A stretch of 64,000 bases of DNA from Riemerella columbina DSM 16469. GTDB taxonomy: Bacteria > Bacteroidota > Bacteroidia > Flavobacteriales > Weeksellaceae. A program made the position numbers and the translations under genes. Position 1 is the first letter of the stretch, and each line of letters opens with the position of its first letter. The stretch lies in NCBI RefSeq assembly GCF_000374405.1, contig NZ_KB894281.1, positions 409 through 64,408 on the forward strand, given 5' to 3'. The notes below the pieces were generated by a model. That model had not been told where the DNA came from, ran no database searches, and worked only from the letters and a program-made list of their open reading frames with translations. Shown here piece by piece: positions 1-11,548 of the stretch.

Positions 1-95
1 CTCAGTAAATCACAGTCTGCAAGTTAGAGGTAAATGAACAATTAATTTTCTATTTTATAGTTAGTTACGATTTTTTATGTAATTTTGCTTTTTGG

Positions 96-938
96 CTAAT
101 TGTTTAATTTATAATATTCAATAAAAGATTTTAACTTTAATCCAGATTTTAAAATAAAAAATTTAATTGGGTTTTGTTTATAATACTTCTCTAAAAATAG
201 ATACATTGCCCCATAAAATCGGTCTAAATATTTTTTATCCTTCATGGTACTCTGCCCTTTGTGATGTAATATAGAATACGCACCATAATAATAGTTTTGA
301 TATCCTTTTTGGATTAAAGTATAGCATAAATCTATATCTTCTCCATACATAAAATACCGTTCATCTAAGCCTCCTACCTCATTATATACCGCTCTTTTCA
401 TTAGCAAAAAAGCTCCTGTTAAAACCTCTATTGGTGCAATTTTCCGTTCCGAAATATCATTTCTATAATAGTTTTTCCTTGAAGTTTGCGTTACAAAAAA
501 TGGTAAAAATAATTTTTCAAAAGCATTAGCATAATCTGGAATAGAGCGTTTACTTTCTGGTAAGAACGCTCCTTTTGCATCATGCATTCTCACACCTAAA
601 GCTCCAAAATTTGGTGTGTTATCGGCAAAATCTAATATGGTTTTAATTCCATGTTCTTCAAAAGCCGTATCGGGATTTAAAAGTAAAATATATTCTCCAT
701 TTGCTTTTTCAATCGCTGTATTATTAGCCACAGCAAATCCAAAATTTTGAGGTAATTCTAAAAAATTCACCTCTGGAAATTCACACTTAAGCACCTTCCA
801 ACTGCTATCTGGTGAACAATTATCCGCCACAATGATTTCATAATCTACACCATCATGGTATTGCTGAATGGAGTTCAAACACTCTCTTAAAAAAGCTGTG
901 ACATTATAATTAACGATGATAATACTTAATTTCTTCAT
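96..938 (-). CDS. Family 2 glycosyltransferase
   Basis: This is a 280-residue GT-A fold glycosyltransferase that should transfer a sugar from a nucleotide sugar onto a cell-surface glycan or lipid carrier; donor and acceptor cannot be told. The N-terminus has the typical SIIIVNYN strand, followed by DNCSPDSSW, and the metal-binding DxD equivalent is in LLLNPDTAF near residue 93. The stretch GAFLLMKRAVYNEVGGLDERYFMYGEDIDLC, at about residues 176-206, is the acceptor/catalytic region shared with rhamnosyltransferase-like GT2 proteins. No transmembrane segment is evident, so it is probably cytosolic or peripheral. It starts 8 bp after the recR stop and is probably cotranscribed with it. There is no neighbouring polysaccharide cluster to indicate a pathway. 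The family assignment is firm and the substrate is unknown. Confidence 0.9.
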   Translation of the reverse strand: MKKLSIIIVNYNVTAFLRECLNSIQQYHDGVDYEIIVADNCSPDSSWKVLKCEFPEVNFLELPQNFGFAVANNTAIEKANGEYILLLNPDTAFEEHGIKTILDFADNTPNFGALGVRMHDAKGAFLPESKRSIPDYANAFEKLFLPFFVTQTSRKNYYRNDISERKIAPIEVLTGAFLLMKRAVYNEVGGLDERYFMYGEDIDLCYTLIQKGYQNYYYGAYSILHHKGQSTMKDKKYLDRFYGAMYLFLEKYYKQNPIKFFILKSGLKLKSFIEYYKLNN

Positions 939-946
939 AGGCTCAC

Positions 947-1558
947 TTAAGATTTTTCATCATAAGGAATACGATTAAGAATAGATTTACCTAATGAAAT
1001 TTCGTCGGCATACTCTAATTCGTCCCCTACGGAAATTCCTCTGGCAATATTAGAGAATTTAATATCAAGCAATTTGAATTTTTTATAAATATAATATGCC
1101 GTAGTATCCCCTTCCATGGTGGCAGAAAGTGCGAAAATAACCTCCGCAATCCCATGGTGTCTCAGTTTATCCTCTAGACTTTCAATATTTAACTGACTGG
1201 GACCTATCCCCTCCATAGGTGAAATTTTGCCTCCTAAGACTAAATATTTCCCTTTGTATTTACCCGTATTTTCAATCGCCATTACATCTCTTACATCTTC
1301 TACAATACACAGTAACTCTTTGTAACGATGCTCATCGGCACAAATTTCACAAAGATCATCATCTGAGAAGTTGTGACAATCTTTACAGTAATGAATATCT
1401 GTTACCAAGTCTTTTATAGCCTCACTAAGGGCAATACCTTGAGATTTAGGCTGCTTTAAAAGGTGTAAAGCTAGTCTTAATGCTGATTTTCTACCAATAC
1501 CTGGCAAACCCGATATCTCATCAACAGCTTTTTCTAAGATTTTACTTGGAAAATTCAT
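947..1558 (-). CDS. recR: Recombination protein RecR
   Basis: RecR acts with RecF and RecO to load RecA onto gapped DNA. The N-terminal helix-hairpin-helix ([19 protein letters not shown]) is followed by a four-cysteine zinc finger (CKDC then CEIC) and a Toprim domain ([12 protein letters not shown], then [15 protein letters not shown]). The frame is open 13 codons further upstream. I place the start at the ATG at 1558, giving 203 residues, because that is the family's usual length and because the promoter TATCTTTG (1564-1571) lies between the two starts. That element ends 5 nt before this ATG, so the message may be leaderless. The gene sits between the subtilase terminator upstream and the glycosyltransferase 8 bp downstream. 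Identification is secure. Confidence 0.96.
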   Translation of the reverse strand: MNFPSKILEKAVDEISGLPGIGRKSALRLALHLLKQPKSQGIALSEAIKDLVTDIHYCKDCHNFSDDDLCEICADEHRYKELLCIVEDVRDVMAIENTGKYKGKYLVLGGKISPMEGIGPSQLNIESLEDKLRHHGIAEVIFALSATMEGDTTAYYIYKKFKLLDIKFSNIARGISVGDELEYADEISLGKSILNRIPYDEKS

Positions 1559-1563
1559 AATAG

Positions 1564-1594
1564 CAAAGATACTTTTATTTTCATTGGTTTGCAA
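1564..1594 (-). promoter_or_regulatory. recR promoter, TTG-N20-TATCTTTG
   Basis: On the minus strand a -33 type TTG (1592-1594) is followed after 20 bp by TATCTTTG (1564-1571), matching the Bacteroidota consensus TAnnTTTG. The last G is 5 nt from the ATG, so transcription should start at or next to the start codon. The upstream element abuts the U-run of the preceding gene's terminator. Confidence 0.7.
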
Positions 1595-1623
1595 CAAAAA
1601 AGCCGACGAGAATACCGCCGGCT
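1594..1623 (-). terminator. Intrinsic terminator of the subtilase gene
   Basis: Read on the minus strand, AGCCGGCG pairs with CGTCGGCT (one G-U pair) across a 7-nt loop and is followed by six T. It lies just after the stop codon of the large protease and separates it from recR. Confidence 0.75.
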
Positions 1624-1646
1624 CAAATCATAGTGAATAATTAAAA

Positions 1647-4600
1647 TTATTTCACCATCAACTTAACATTGTGTTTAACACCTTTGTTATCAACAAGGTT
1701 AAGGATATATACACCTTTAGAGTATTGTGTAAGATTCAATTCAAACTTATTACCTTTAAATGTATTGTTTAAAATCTGCTTACCAGACATATCGTAAACA
1801 CTTGCTTTAAGTGAACTTACTCCTGCTTCTGCTTCTACTACAAATTTACCAGTAGATGGATTAGGATATACTTTTAATCCAGAGTTGGCATCTACATCTT
1901 TAGTAGATAGATTCGTTATATTTACAACTACTGTTTTCTTTTCAGATTTAACTCCATCCGAATATACAGCATATACATCGTAAGTATAAGTACCATTGGC
2001 AGTCATGGTTTCATCATAGTAGCGTTTAGCCACATCATTGATATCTTTAACTACTGTACCATCTTTTACTACTTGATAACCTGTTAAGTAAGGTAGATTT
2101 GTAGCACCAAAAGTCACTTTGTTATTTGTAGTAACTGAAGGTTTTTCCAGATCATGTGATGAAACTAATTTTTCGGCATTAATATAATCAGCTTTAAAAT
2201 CATTAACTTCATTACTAGTCACTTTAAGACCAACAGATGTTGCGGATTTACCTGCCGCAGAATTATCATACCCTACCTCTATATCATCTAAAGCAAGATA
2301 AAAACTGTTATCTGTTTTTTTTGTTCTGTGATGAAATGCTATAAAGAAATCTTTTTTAGCATACTCCTTGATATTCAATTTCATCTCAGTAAATTTAACT
2401 TTTCTATCTGAGGCTTCTAATGCATAAACTTTTTGACCAGCTTTTATTTCATCTACTGTAGGTACATTCCCAGAAGCAGGAGCTTCCACTACATACACAT
2501 CATATCTTTCATCATAAGGATATTTTACAAAGTACTTCAAAACTTCTGCTCCTCCTCTTAATTTTGAAGTGACAAGATAGTCATCAGAATCGTATGATGT
2601 AAAATACCATGAATAATTCATTACGCCATAACTACCACTATTAGCATAGCTTTTAGTAATCGTCCAAGTTTTTTTATCATCATTAGTATCTAATATAGTT
2701 ACAGTAGAAGGCATTTTACCATCTTCTTCAAAACTTTCTTTGTAAATTGCATTTAAATCTGGACGATCCCATTTCAATTTAAGCTTATCTACATTCAATT
2801 CATGTGTTAAATTATCCACACTATTGTAGATTTCAGATACTGTAATTAAATCCTGTTCTTCTTTGGTATCAGAATTATTAAGTGACGTCGCTTTCAACGA
2901 TACAGTATATTTACCTTTATTATTAAATTTAACATTAGGATTCTCAGATGTATCATTAGTACCACCTACATACTCTACACCGTCAGTTGGAGTAATAGTC
3001 CACTTATAAGATTCCGGCTTAGGATTACCCGTAGAAGTATTGGTAAACACCACGGCTTCACCTTTAAATATCTCTTGTTTGTTTACAGAGAAATTAGCTT
3101 TTGTAGCTGTATTTTTAGTTGTAACATAATTGGTTTTCGTCGCAACATCTTCACCTTTATTATTAACAGCTTTTAAAGATACTGTGTATTTTCCTTCATT
3201 GTTAAATACCACTTTTGGATCTTTAGAGGTTGCATTTGTTCCATCCTGATAAGTTACTGTGGAAGGAGTAAAAGTCCATTCCCAAGAACTGATTGGTAAA
3301 GTAGAAGCCGTAACTGTAGTATTTTTAAACTCTACGGTTTCAAAAGTATTAGGAGTTGTTTTACTTGCTTTGAAATCAGCTTGAGGCTTAGATTCTGCAT
3401 ACTCAAACTTCACATTATCCATAGCAAATGCATAAGATTTATCCGTACCTTCTGTTTTATGGTTAAATCCTATAAATGCAACTTGATCCGTATCTACTTT
3501 AAATTCATAGAAAAACTTGTTGTATGAAATATCTTCAGTAGCTTCTACTCTAGGTGCTATTTCTTTAGTCATAGCTGTGCTTTTCGCTTCATTACCTAAA
3601 GATATACTGATAAACTCTTTTGGATCTTGGAATTTTCTTGCATAGAATACAACTCTATAAAGTACATCTTTTTTCAAGCTTAATGGATTAGAAAACAACC
3701 AATCGTTGACATCGGATTTATTACCCGGGAAATTTGTTACAAAACTACCTCCTTCATAAGCGTATTGAGGATCATCATATTTTCTCCATGTTTTACCATC
3801 GGCATCCGTATCTTCAGAAGTCCATCCATATTTATTCATATCATGTTCAAATCCAAATGAATGTGATGCATTGTCTGGTTTTAAATTCGCTAATGTTCCA
3901 AATAAACTAAGGCTAGTTTTATTATTTAACTCAACTTCATCTCCAGCATAAATAATTTCACTTTCCAGTGAAAAATTCACAAATGATTGTGATAAATCAA
4001 CATTCACATTAATCTGTTGAGTAGAACCTGAAGATAAAGTTGGTATATCTACTTCTCCTTCAGAAACTAATTGATCAGCATTATCTTTGTTTATCAGTTT
4101 ATATTTCAGTTTAGCTCCAGAAACATCGGCTAATCCTTTATTCTTAACTGTAAACTTAACTGGTGTACTAGCACTATAATCTTTAGCTTCAACCTCTACA
4201 TTAGAACTTACTAATTCTAAATCTTTATTTACACCATTATTCACCCCAGTAACAACCAATGAATAATCTTGGGTATTTGTATTAACTAAAGTTACTTGTG
4301 ATTTACCATTAGCATCAGTTGTAACAACATTGGTTTTTAATTGACCTTTATTTTTTACAATGATAGTATATGTGGCACCAGCTTCTGGGTTTTTAATCAA
4401 AACCTGCTCTACATTATCAACTGTGTTATCTCCTTTAGTTGCTGCATTATTTGGATTTTCAGGATCTAAGACCCATGGCTGTTCTTCACTTCCATTTTTA
4501 AGTACTCTTAAATCCAAATCGTTCACCAACATCTTTTTTCTGTCATTTATTACAGAGTCATCTGGCAACGAATCTGGGGCAGGATCTGTCCATGCAATAG

Positions 4601-6065
4601 TTACTTTAAGAGGCTCTGTTCCCGATGCTACTACATCAAGCCTAGAATCTTCACCATTTTTTAATTTTTTCTCTTTTATAAGAGTATATTTTTCATTTAG
4701 AGCAATAGCTTGTGCCGCTCCATAAGTATTTAGAAGCCCCCATCCTGAAGCATAATCAGGTCCATCATTAGCACCAGCTTCATGAGCTGTAGCAATGGCT
4801 AAAGCCTTTAAAGTGGCAGACTTCATAAAATTTCCATTATTTTTTTTGGAATATAATTCCTGTAATAAAATTAAAGAACCTGTAACATTAGGGGATGCCA
4901 TTGAAGTTCCACTCATTGAAGTATATGCATCGTTTCCAGTAGAGTTTGATGAAAACAAGCCCACTCCTATACCGGATAAGTCTGGTTTAATTCTACCGTC
5001 GTTAACTGGACCAAAACCGCTAAAGGAGGCCATTTTAACATCAGAAGGACTTTTATAGTAACCATTCAATTTATGAGCAGCACCCACAACTAAAATATTT
5101 TTACCTACCGAGCCAGTATTGATGCAATCAAATCCATCTCCACCGCCATTTTTTTGTCTTACTTTTGTAGACTCTACCCAATCGCCATTACTATTTCTTA
5201 CATAGTGTTTTTCTCCTGGATTTGGTCCATCTCCTCTAGGGTTCCCTGCAGCTTTTACAGGTAGGTAGTAAGGTGCATTATTAGCAATTAAATCCCAATC
5301 TTGATCCACTTCAGAATAAAATCCATATCCAAAATACTCTGTATCATCGTCAGTTCCAAACCAATGCCAACCTTCTCTACCAGACCAATCACCCCATTCA
5401 AAACCACCTAAATAACCATAAGAATGATTAGATACAAGGGCTCCCGCATCAGCAGCAGCTATCATTTCTTGCTCATCCGAATTCCAATCATAAGCATCTA
5501 ATGTAGCTTTGGGAGCCATCCCTTTTGAATTTGGATTAACTCCGGACGCCACCATAGTTCCAGCAACATGCGTAGCGTGTGCACTAAAAGATAAAGGACT
5601 ATCTTTTTGTACAACTCTATTATCAAATTCTTGATGTGTAGTTTTTACTTTTCCACCATCCCATTCATGAACTTTCATACCAGAACCTTCAAGGTTAAAA
5701 TAAGTACCCACACCCACTTTATCCGTTTCAGTCCCTGCCGCAGCTCCTACATTGTTTGTTACATAGTACAGTGGTTTTCCCTTTTTATCAAAGCCTTGCA
5801 ATTGGAATACTTTCCCTTTAGATGTTACTCCAGAAAAAGGAATATTATTTTGCTTTGCTTTTAATTGCAATTCAGATACAGTCATTGTTTTCTTATTAAA
5901 CATATGCTGTAACTTTTGAAGCTGTTGTAGATTTGAGGCTTCCTTAATTTTTTTCACTTGCTCAGCATTTTGCGCATAAGCAAAACTTGGAAAAAGTAAA
6001 AAACCCGCTGCTATTGGCAACAAATTTTGTTTTTTTCCAAGTTTTTCCAAGATAGTTTTTCTCAT
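1647..6065 (-). CDS. Secreted subtilisin-like serine protease with T9SS sorting domain
   Basis: A 1472-residue multidomain secreted protease of family S8. A signal peptide ends near AYAQ (residues 29-32) and is followed by a short propeptide. The catalytic core shows Asp136 (HEWDGGKV), His163 (HATHVAG), oxyanion Asn275 (AAGNPRG) and Ser388 (GTSMASPN), so the triad is intact. Downstream come a P-domain/CARDB-like region (about 460-720), two MAM/cleaved-adhesin-like jelly-roll regions (about 730-890 and 1107-1267), two PKD domains (about 894-985 and 988-1080), an Fn3-like region, and a C-terminal type A sorting domain (about 1394-1472; VYPNPSTGKF, then GVYILNL near the end). Export through the outer membrane by the type IX system, with removal of the C-terminus, is expected from the family. 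Host-protein degradation is plausible, but the substrate is not visible. It is transcribed alone, with its own terminator. Confidence 0.93.
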   Translation of the reverse strand: MRKTILEKLGKKQNLLPIAAGFLLFPSFAYAQNAEQVKKIKEASNLQQLQKLQHMFNKKTMTVSELQLKAKQNNIPFSGVTSKGKVFQLQGFDKKGKPLYYVTNNVGAAAGTETDKVGVGTYFNLEGSGMKVHEWDGGKVKTTHQEFDNRVVQKDSPLSFSAHATHVAGTMVASGVNPNSKGMAPKATLDAYDWNSDEQEMIAAADAGALVSNHSYGYLGGFEWGDWSGREGWHWFGTDDDTEYFGYGFYSEVDQDWDLIANNAPYYLPVKAAGNPRGDGPNPGEKHYVRNSNGDWVESTKVRQKNGGGDGFDCINTGSVGKNILVVGAAHKLNGYYKSPSDVKMASFSGFGPVNDGRIKPDLSGIGVGLFSSNSTGNDAYTSMSGTSMASPNVTGSLILLQELYSKKNNGNFMKSATLKALAIATAHEAGANDGPDYASGWGLLNTYGAAQAIALNEKYTLIKEKKLKNGEDSRLDVVASGTEPLKVTIAWTDPAPDSLPDDSVINDRKKMLVNDLDLRVLKNGSEEQPWVLDPENPNNAATKGDNTVDNVEQVLIKNPEAGATYTIIVKNKGQLKTNVVTTDANGKSQVTLVNTNTQDYSLVVTGVNNGVNKDLELVSSNVEVEAKDYSASTPVKFTVKNKGLADVSGAKLKYKLINKDNADQLVSEGEVDIPTLSSGSTQQINVNVDLSQSFVNFSLESEIIYAGDEVELNNKTSLSLFGTLANLKPDNASHSFGFEHDMNKYGWTSEDTDADGKTWRKYDDPQYAYEGGSFVTNFPGNKSDVNDWLFSNPLSLKKDVLYRVVFYARKFQDPKEFISISLGNEAKSTAMTKEIAPRVEATEDISYNKFFYEFKVDTDQVAFIGFNHKTEGTDKSYAFAMDNVKFEYAESKPQADFKASKTTPNTFETVEFKNTTVTASTLPISSWEWTFTPSTVTYQDGTNATSKDPKVVFNNEGKYTVSLKAVNNKGEDVATKTNYVTTKNTATKANFSVNKQEIFKGEAVVFTNTSTGNPKPESYKWTITPTDGVEYVGGTNDTSENPNVKFNNKGKYTVSLKATSLNNSDTKEEQDLITVSEIYNSVDNLTHELNVDKLKLKWDRPDLNAIYKESFEEDGKMPSTVTILDTNDDKKTWTITKSYANSGSYGVMNYSWYFTSYDSDDYLVTSKLRGGAEVLKYFVKYPYDERYDVYVVEAPASGNVPTVDEIKAGQKVYALEASDRKVKFTEMKLNIKEYAKKDFFIAFHHRTKKTDNSFYLALDDIEVGYDNSAAGKSATSVGLKVTSNEVNDFKADYINAEKLVSSHDLEKPSVTTNNKVTFGATNLPYLTGYQVVKDGTVVKDINDVAKRYYDETMTANGTYTYDVYAVYSDGVKSEKKTVVVNITNLSTKDVDANSGLKVYPNPSTGKFVVEAEAGVSSLKASVYDMSGKQILNNTFKGNKFELNLTQYSKGVYILNLVDNKGVKHNVKLMVK

Positions 6066-6505
6066 AATGAAATTATTTTTTAATTACCCAGCAATATTAA
6101 TAAATAAAAACTTATTATACAAAAATTTTTTATCCATTGATTAGTACATAAAATTAAATAAAATATAATTTAAATAATTTTTTATTAAAAATATTTAAAT
6201 ACAGATTTACAATTATTTAAAGTATAATCATTCAATAATAGTTTATAAAATTTATAAATACATAAATTTTATTTTATGCATAAAAATCTCCCTTTTCAAT
6301 AGGGATTGCTAAACTTTAACACTTTATATTTAAATTGATATTTTGACATCATTTTACAAACAATTTTATATATCATCAAAATCACACGGATTCCAACCAC
6401 TTATAACAAACTGATAATCAATATATAAAATTTTAAATGTAAATTATATAAAATTAAATTTTAAAATATGATTTTTATCAATATTTTTTTTGAAAAAATT
6501 TTTAA
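6066..6505. other. AT-rich intergenic gap, no gene seen
   Basis: About 440 bp of very AT-rich sequence separates the divergently transcribed subtilase and icd. I see no credible reading frame, no RNA gene and no consensus TAnnTTTG on the subtilase side. It probably holds the 5' region of the protease gene, whose promoter I cannot place. Confidence 0.5.
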
Positions 6506-6539
6506 TTGGAAATTATTCTCCAAAATTTCCTTATTTTTG
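6506..6539 (+). promoter_or_regulatory. icd promoter, TTG-N23-TATTTTTG
   Basis: TTG at 6506-6508 and TATTTTTG at 6532-6539 match the Bacteroidota promoter pattern at the long end of the spacing range. The start codon follows 39 nt after the last G. Confidence 0.55.
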
Positions 6540-6575
6540 TAACCTAAGTACTTTTAAATATACAAATACATTTAG

Positions 6576-8798
<2,223 letters not shown>

Positions 8799-8813
8799 GA
8801 TTGATGGATTAAA

Positions 8814-8852
8814 AAAAACTCGGTGTAGAAATTTCTACAACCGAGTTTTTTA
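8814..8852. terminator. Bidirectional terminator between icd and the hydratase gene
   Basis: ACTCGGTGTAGAA pairs with TTCTACAACCGAGT (one bulged base) and is flanked by A-tracts on the left and T-tracts on the right, so it can serve icd on the plus strand and the convergent hydratase gene on the minus strand. Confidence 0.85.
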
Positions 8853-8872
8853 TTTGCTTATTTATGATAAAT

Positions 8873-9643
8873 TTATTTCTTTGCTAAACGCGCTTTTATA
8901 TTTTGAATATTTTGTTTAGCAGAATCTTCCAAAACAAGACTTGCACTCATCATAATTCGTTCTGGCATTACTTTATTAAAATGCTCTGTCCCTTCCCAAG
9001 TCACTTTTTTAATACAAGCTAAAGCCTCTTGACTTCTTTCTGAAAGTTGGTTAAGAAAAGTTTCGAGTTGAGTATCCATTTCTTCAATAGAATCGTATAC
9101 TCGGTGGTAGATATGGTGCTTTTTTGCCCATTCTGCTGAGCGAAATTCAGCATCTATCGTCATTGCTGAAAACTCCGAAACGCCAATTTTTCGCTCTACA
9201 TAAGGTCCAATCACAAAAGGTCCAATGCCTAGATTAATTTCCGTAAGTGCTATTGATGAATGCTGGGTTGCAAAACAATAATCTGCCGCACTAATAATGC
9301 CTACGCCACCACCAGTTACTTTACCTTGCACTCTTACAACGACAACTCTACCACAATTTTTCATTGCACTTAGCACTTTAGCAAAGCCACCAAAAAACTT
9401 TTTAGAGGTCTCTAAATCTTCAATTTCTAATAATTCATCAAAGCTTGCGCCTGCACAAAATGCTCTATCGCCATGAGATTTTAACAAAATAGCCTTCACT
9501 TCACTTTTAGAGCCTTCAGCAAGAATAGTTGATGCTAATTGTTCCAAGATATGTCCTGGCAAAGCATTACTTTTTGGCGTTCCAAAGGTGATTTCGGCAA
9601 TATTATTTTTAATTTCTGATGTTACAAATGCTTCCATAATCAT
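8873..9643 (-). CDS. Enoyl-CoA hydratase/isomerase family protein
   Basis: A 256-residue crotonase-fold protein, likely cytosolic, acting on an acyl-CoA thioester. The oxyanion-hole segment GDRAFCAGASFDELLEIED (from about residue 58) and the second oxyanion segment KVTGGGVGIISAADYCFATQ (about 107-126) are intact. The classical hydratase glutamates are less clear: the second position falls around NLGIGPFV, so isomerase, hydratase or another crotonase activity is possible. An ATG two codons downstream (9637) is an equally good start. The gene lies downstream of the epimerase on the same strand with a 36-bp gap and may be cotranscribed with it. No complete beta-oxidation set is nearby, so the physiological substrate is open. 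Confidence 0.82.
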   Translation of the reverse strand: MIMEAFVTSEIKNNIAEITFGTPKSNALPGHILEQLASTILAEGSKSEVKAILLKSHGDRAFCAGASFDELLEIEDLETSKKFFGGFAKVLSAMKNCGRVVVVRVQGKVTGGGVGIISAADYCFATQHSSIALTEINLGIGPFVIGPYVERKIGVSEFSAMTIDAEFRSAEWAKKHHIYHRVYDSIEEMDTQLETFLNQLSERSQEALACIKKVTWEGTEHFNKVMPERIMMSASLVLEDSAKQNIQNIKARLAKK

Positions 9644-9679
9644 TTTGTGTTTGGTGATGTTAGTTAAAGTATTTAAACT

Positions 9680-10633
9680 TTAACACATAGAATTTTCTTT
9701 GAGTTTTACTTTAAGATTTTTCAACATATCTTTAGTCATTGCTGTAATATCAAAATCATAGGTTAAACCCCAATCTTTTTTGGATATGACATCGTCTATC
9801 GAAGAAGGCCAAGACTCCGCAATTTTTTGTCTAAAGTCAGGTTGATAATCAATTTTGAACTCTGGCATTTCTTTTTGAATTTCTGCCGCTAGCTCCGCAG
9901 GGGTAAAGGATAAACCGCCCAGATTATAAGAAGTCCATACCGAAAGATTTTCCGCAGGTGCTTGCATCAATTTAATAGTCGCATTAATCGCATCGTCCAT
10001 ATAGAGCATTGGCATGGCGGTATCGGCATCAATAAAACTTGTATAGCTGCCTTTTTTTACAGCATTATAAAAAATTTCTACGGCATAATCTGTGGTACCG
10101 CCTCCCGCAGGTGTTTTCCAAGAAATTAAACCTGGATAGCGGATACTTCTTACATCTACATTATATTTTTCGTGATAATATTCGCACCATTTTTCACCCG
10201 CCAATTTAGAAATACCATAAACGGTCGAAGGATTGAGTACTACCTCCTGCCCTACTTCTTTTTCAGGAATTCCTCTACCAAATACTGCAATAGAACTTGG
10301 CCAAAATATTTTTTTTAGATACCCTTCTTTAGCCAACTCACACAGATGTAATAAAGGCTCTAAATTGAGTTGCCAAGCATAAAGTGGATTTTTTTCTGAT
10401 GTTCCAGAAAGCAAAGAAGCCAAATGATATACGGTGGTGATGCCATTCTCTTTTATAAAATTTTCTAAGTTTTCATATTGGGTTACATCTATTTTTTCAT
10501 AATTTGCGACACTTACCCCTTCATTTATATCAGAAGCGATAACATTTTCTCTTCCATATATTGAAACCAATTTTGTAGTTAGCTCTGAACCAATTTGCCC
10601 TAGAGCTCCTGTAATCAATATTTTCTCACTCAT
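9680..10633 (-). CDS. NAD-dependent epimerase/dehydratase, L-threonine 3-dehydrogenase-like
   Basis: An extended short-chain dehydrogenase of 317 residues. The Rossmann motif GALGQIGSE is at the N-terminus and the catalytic pair YGISK is present (about residues 161-165). The ISWKTPAGGGTTDYAVEIFY and DADTAMPMLYMDDAI segments are typical of the GalE-like L-threonine dehydrogenases, which oxidise threonine to 2-amino-3-ketobutyrate, the first step of threonine-to-glycine degradation. No kbl ligase gene is adjacent, so the threonine assignment rests on these motifs alone. The frame opens four codons upstream; I prefer the ATG at 10633, which starts directly with MSEKILITGA. A -7 element TATATTTG lies 22 nt upstream. 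Confidence 0.82.
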   Translation of the reverse strand: MSEKILITGALGQIGSELTTKLVSIYGRENVIASDINEGVSVANYEKIDVTQYENLENFIKENGITTVYHLASLLSGTSEKNPLYAWQLNLEPLLHLCELAKEGYLKKIFWPSSIAVFGRGIPEKEVGQEVVLNPSTVYGISKLAGEKWCEYYHEKYNVDVRSIRYPGLISWKTPAGGGTTDYAVEIFYNAVKKGSYTSFIDADTAMPMLYMDDAINATIKLMQAPAENLSVWTSYNLGGLSFTPAELAAEIQKEMPEFKIDYQPDFRQKIAESWPSSIDDVISKKDWGLTYDFDITAMTKDMLKNLKVKLKENSMC

Positions 10634-10655
10634 AAGTCTACTCAATTTAGGTATG

Positions 10656-10663
10656 CAAATATA
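10656..10663 (-). promoter_or_regulatory. -7 element TATATTTG before the threonine-dehydrogenase-like gene
   Basis: TATATTTG on the minus strand fits TAnnTTTG. A TTG at 10680-10682 lies 16 bp upstream, shorter than ideal. The start codon is 22 nt downstream. Confidence 0.5.
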
Positions 10664-10810
10664 ATCATTTCTACGAAAGCAATAAACATTTAAGTCTTAA
10701 TATGATATACTAAAAATCAGTAATTTTCATAAAATTTTAGAATCCAATTTATTAGCAGAGGTCTAGTATTTTTATTTTAAGATTTCCTTAGGTTAAAATT
10801 TCAAATTTAG

Positions 10811-10818
10811 TATATTTG
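10811..10818 (+). promoter_or_regulatory. -7 element TATATTTG before the GIN-domain lipoprotein
   Basis: TATATTTG ends 15 nt before the ATG at 10834. No clear TTTG is found 19 bp upstream, so this is a -7 match only. Confidence 0.45.
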
Positions 10819-10833
10819 CTAAAAAAATTTTTA

Positions 10834-11538
10834 ATGCGTTTATCCTTACTATTTTTAGTATCTTTATTCATCGTTAGTTCTTGCGGGAAAATAAAGCCTG
10901 AAGGACAGATTACTTCAAAAGATTTACCCATAGAAAACTTCAGCAAAATAAATCTAAAAGGGAAATACAGATTATTTTTTGTTCCTGGTGAGGAAAATTT
11001 TATCAATATAGAAACTTACCCCAACTTGACTGAGAATTTAGATATTAACATTAAAGATTCTACGCTTAATATTATTGAAGACCGTACAACGGGATTTGTA
11101 GATTTCTATACCGTAACGGTGTATTCTAAAACCCCTTTAAAACAAGTCTCAATATCCGATTCTGTGGAAATGAATGTCTCTGGAAAAATTAAAATTCCAG
11201 AATTTAAATTATCGCTTAAAGACCAAGCCAAATTCATTGGTGGACTAGAAGCCCAAAAAACCACAATTGATATGACTCAAAAATCTAGGGCCAATTTCTT
11301 GGGCAAATCTAGAGAGGCTATTTTAAATATAAAAGACACCGCCAGTATCATTTCGCCTTATTGGGATATTGATTATTTAACCATTAATTCTAAAAACGAT
11401 TGCTACTCCGAATTAGTTGCCAAAGAGGAAATTAGTGGTAATATTGATGATACTTCAAAATTGCTATATTATGGCAATCCTTTGCGAAAATTAAAAATAG
11501 GACCTAAAACAAAAGTTGAAAATAAACAAAAACCTTAA
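10834..11538 (+). CDS. Lipoprotein with head GIN domain (DUF2807-like)
   Basis: A 234-residue envelope lipoprotein. The signal peptide MRLSLLFLVSLFIVSSCG ends in a lipobox, so the Cys should be lipidated. The rest resembles the Bacteroidota 'head GIN' beta-helix domain: an opening IENFSKINLKGKYRLFFVPGEENFINIETYPNL, then NIKDSTLNI and repeated short beta strands (KQVSISDSVEMNVSGKI, KLSLKDQAKFIG, LNIKDTASI). The function of this domain is unknown; adhesin-like roles have been suggested for the family. A TTG-started extension of six codons exists, but the ATG gives a clean lipoprotein signal. The next gene starts 10 bp after the stop and is probably cotranscribed. Confidence 0.75.
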   Translation: MRLSLLFLVSLFIVSSCGKIKPEGQITSKDLPIENFSKINLKGKYRLFFVPGEENFINIETYPNLTENLDINIKDSTLNIIEDRTTGFVDFYTVTVYSKTPLKQVSISDSVEMNVSGKIKIPEFKLSLKDQAKFIGGLEAQKTTIDMTQKSRANFLGKSREAILNIKDTASIISPYWDIDYLTINSKNDCYSELVAKEEISGNIDDTSKLLYYGNPLRKLKIGPKTKVENKQKP

Positions 11539-11548
11539 TAATAAATAT

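Noticed and set aside
947-1597. Longer recR starting 13 codons upstream
   Set aside because: The extension overlaps the promoter element TATCTTTG and exceeds the usual RecR N-terminus.
6284-6306. Small hairpin AATCTCCC/GGGATT in the gap before icd
   Set aside because: The stem needs a bulge and has no T run; too weak to call a terminator or regulator.
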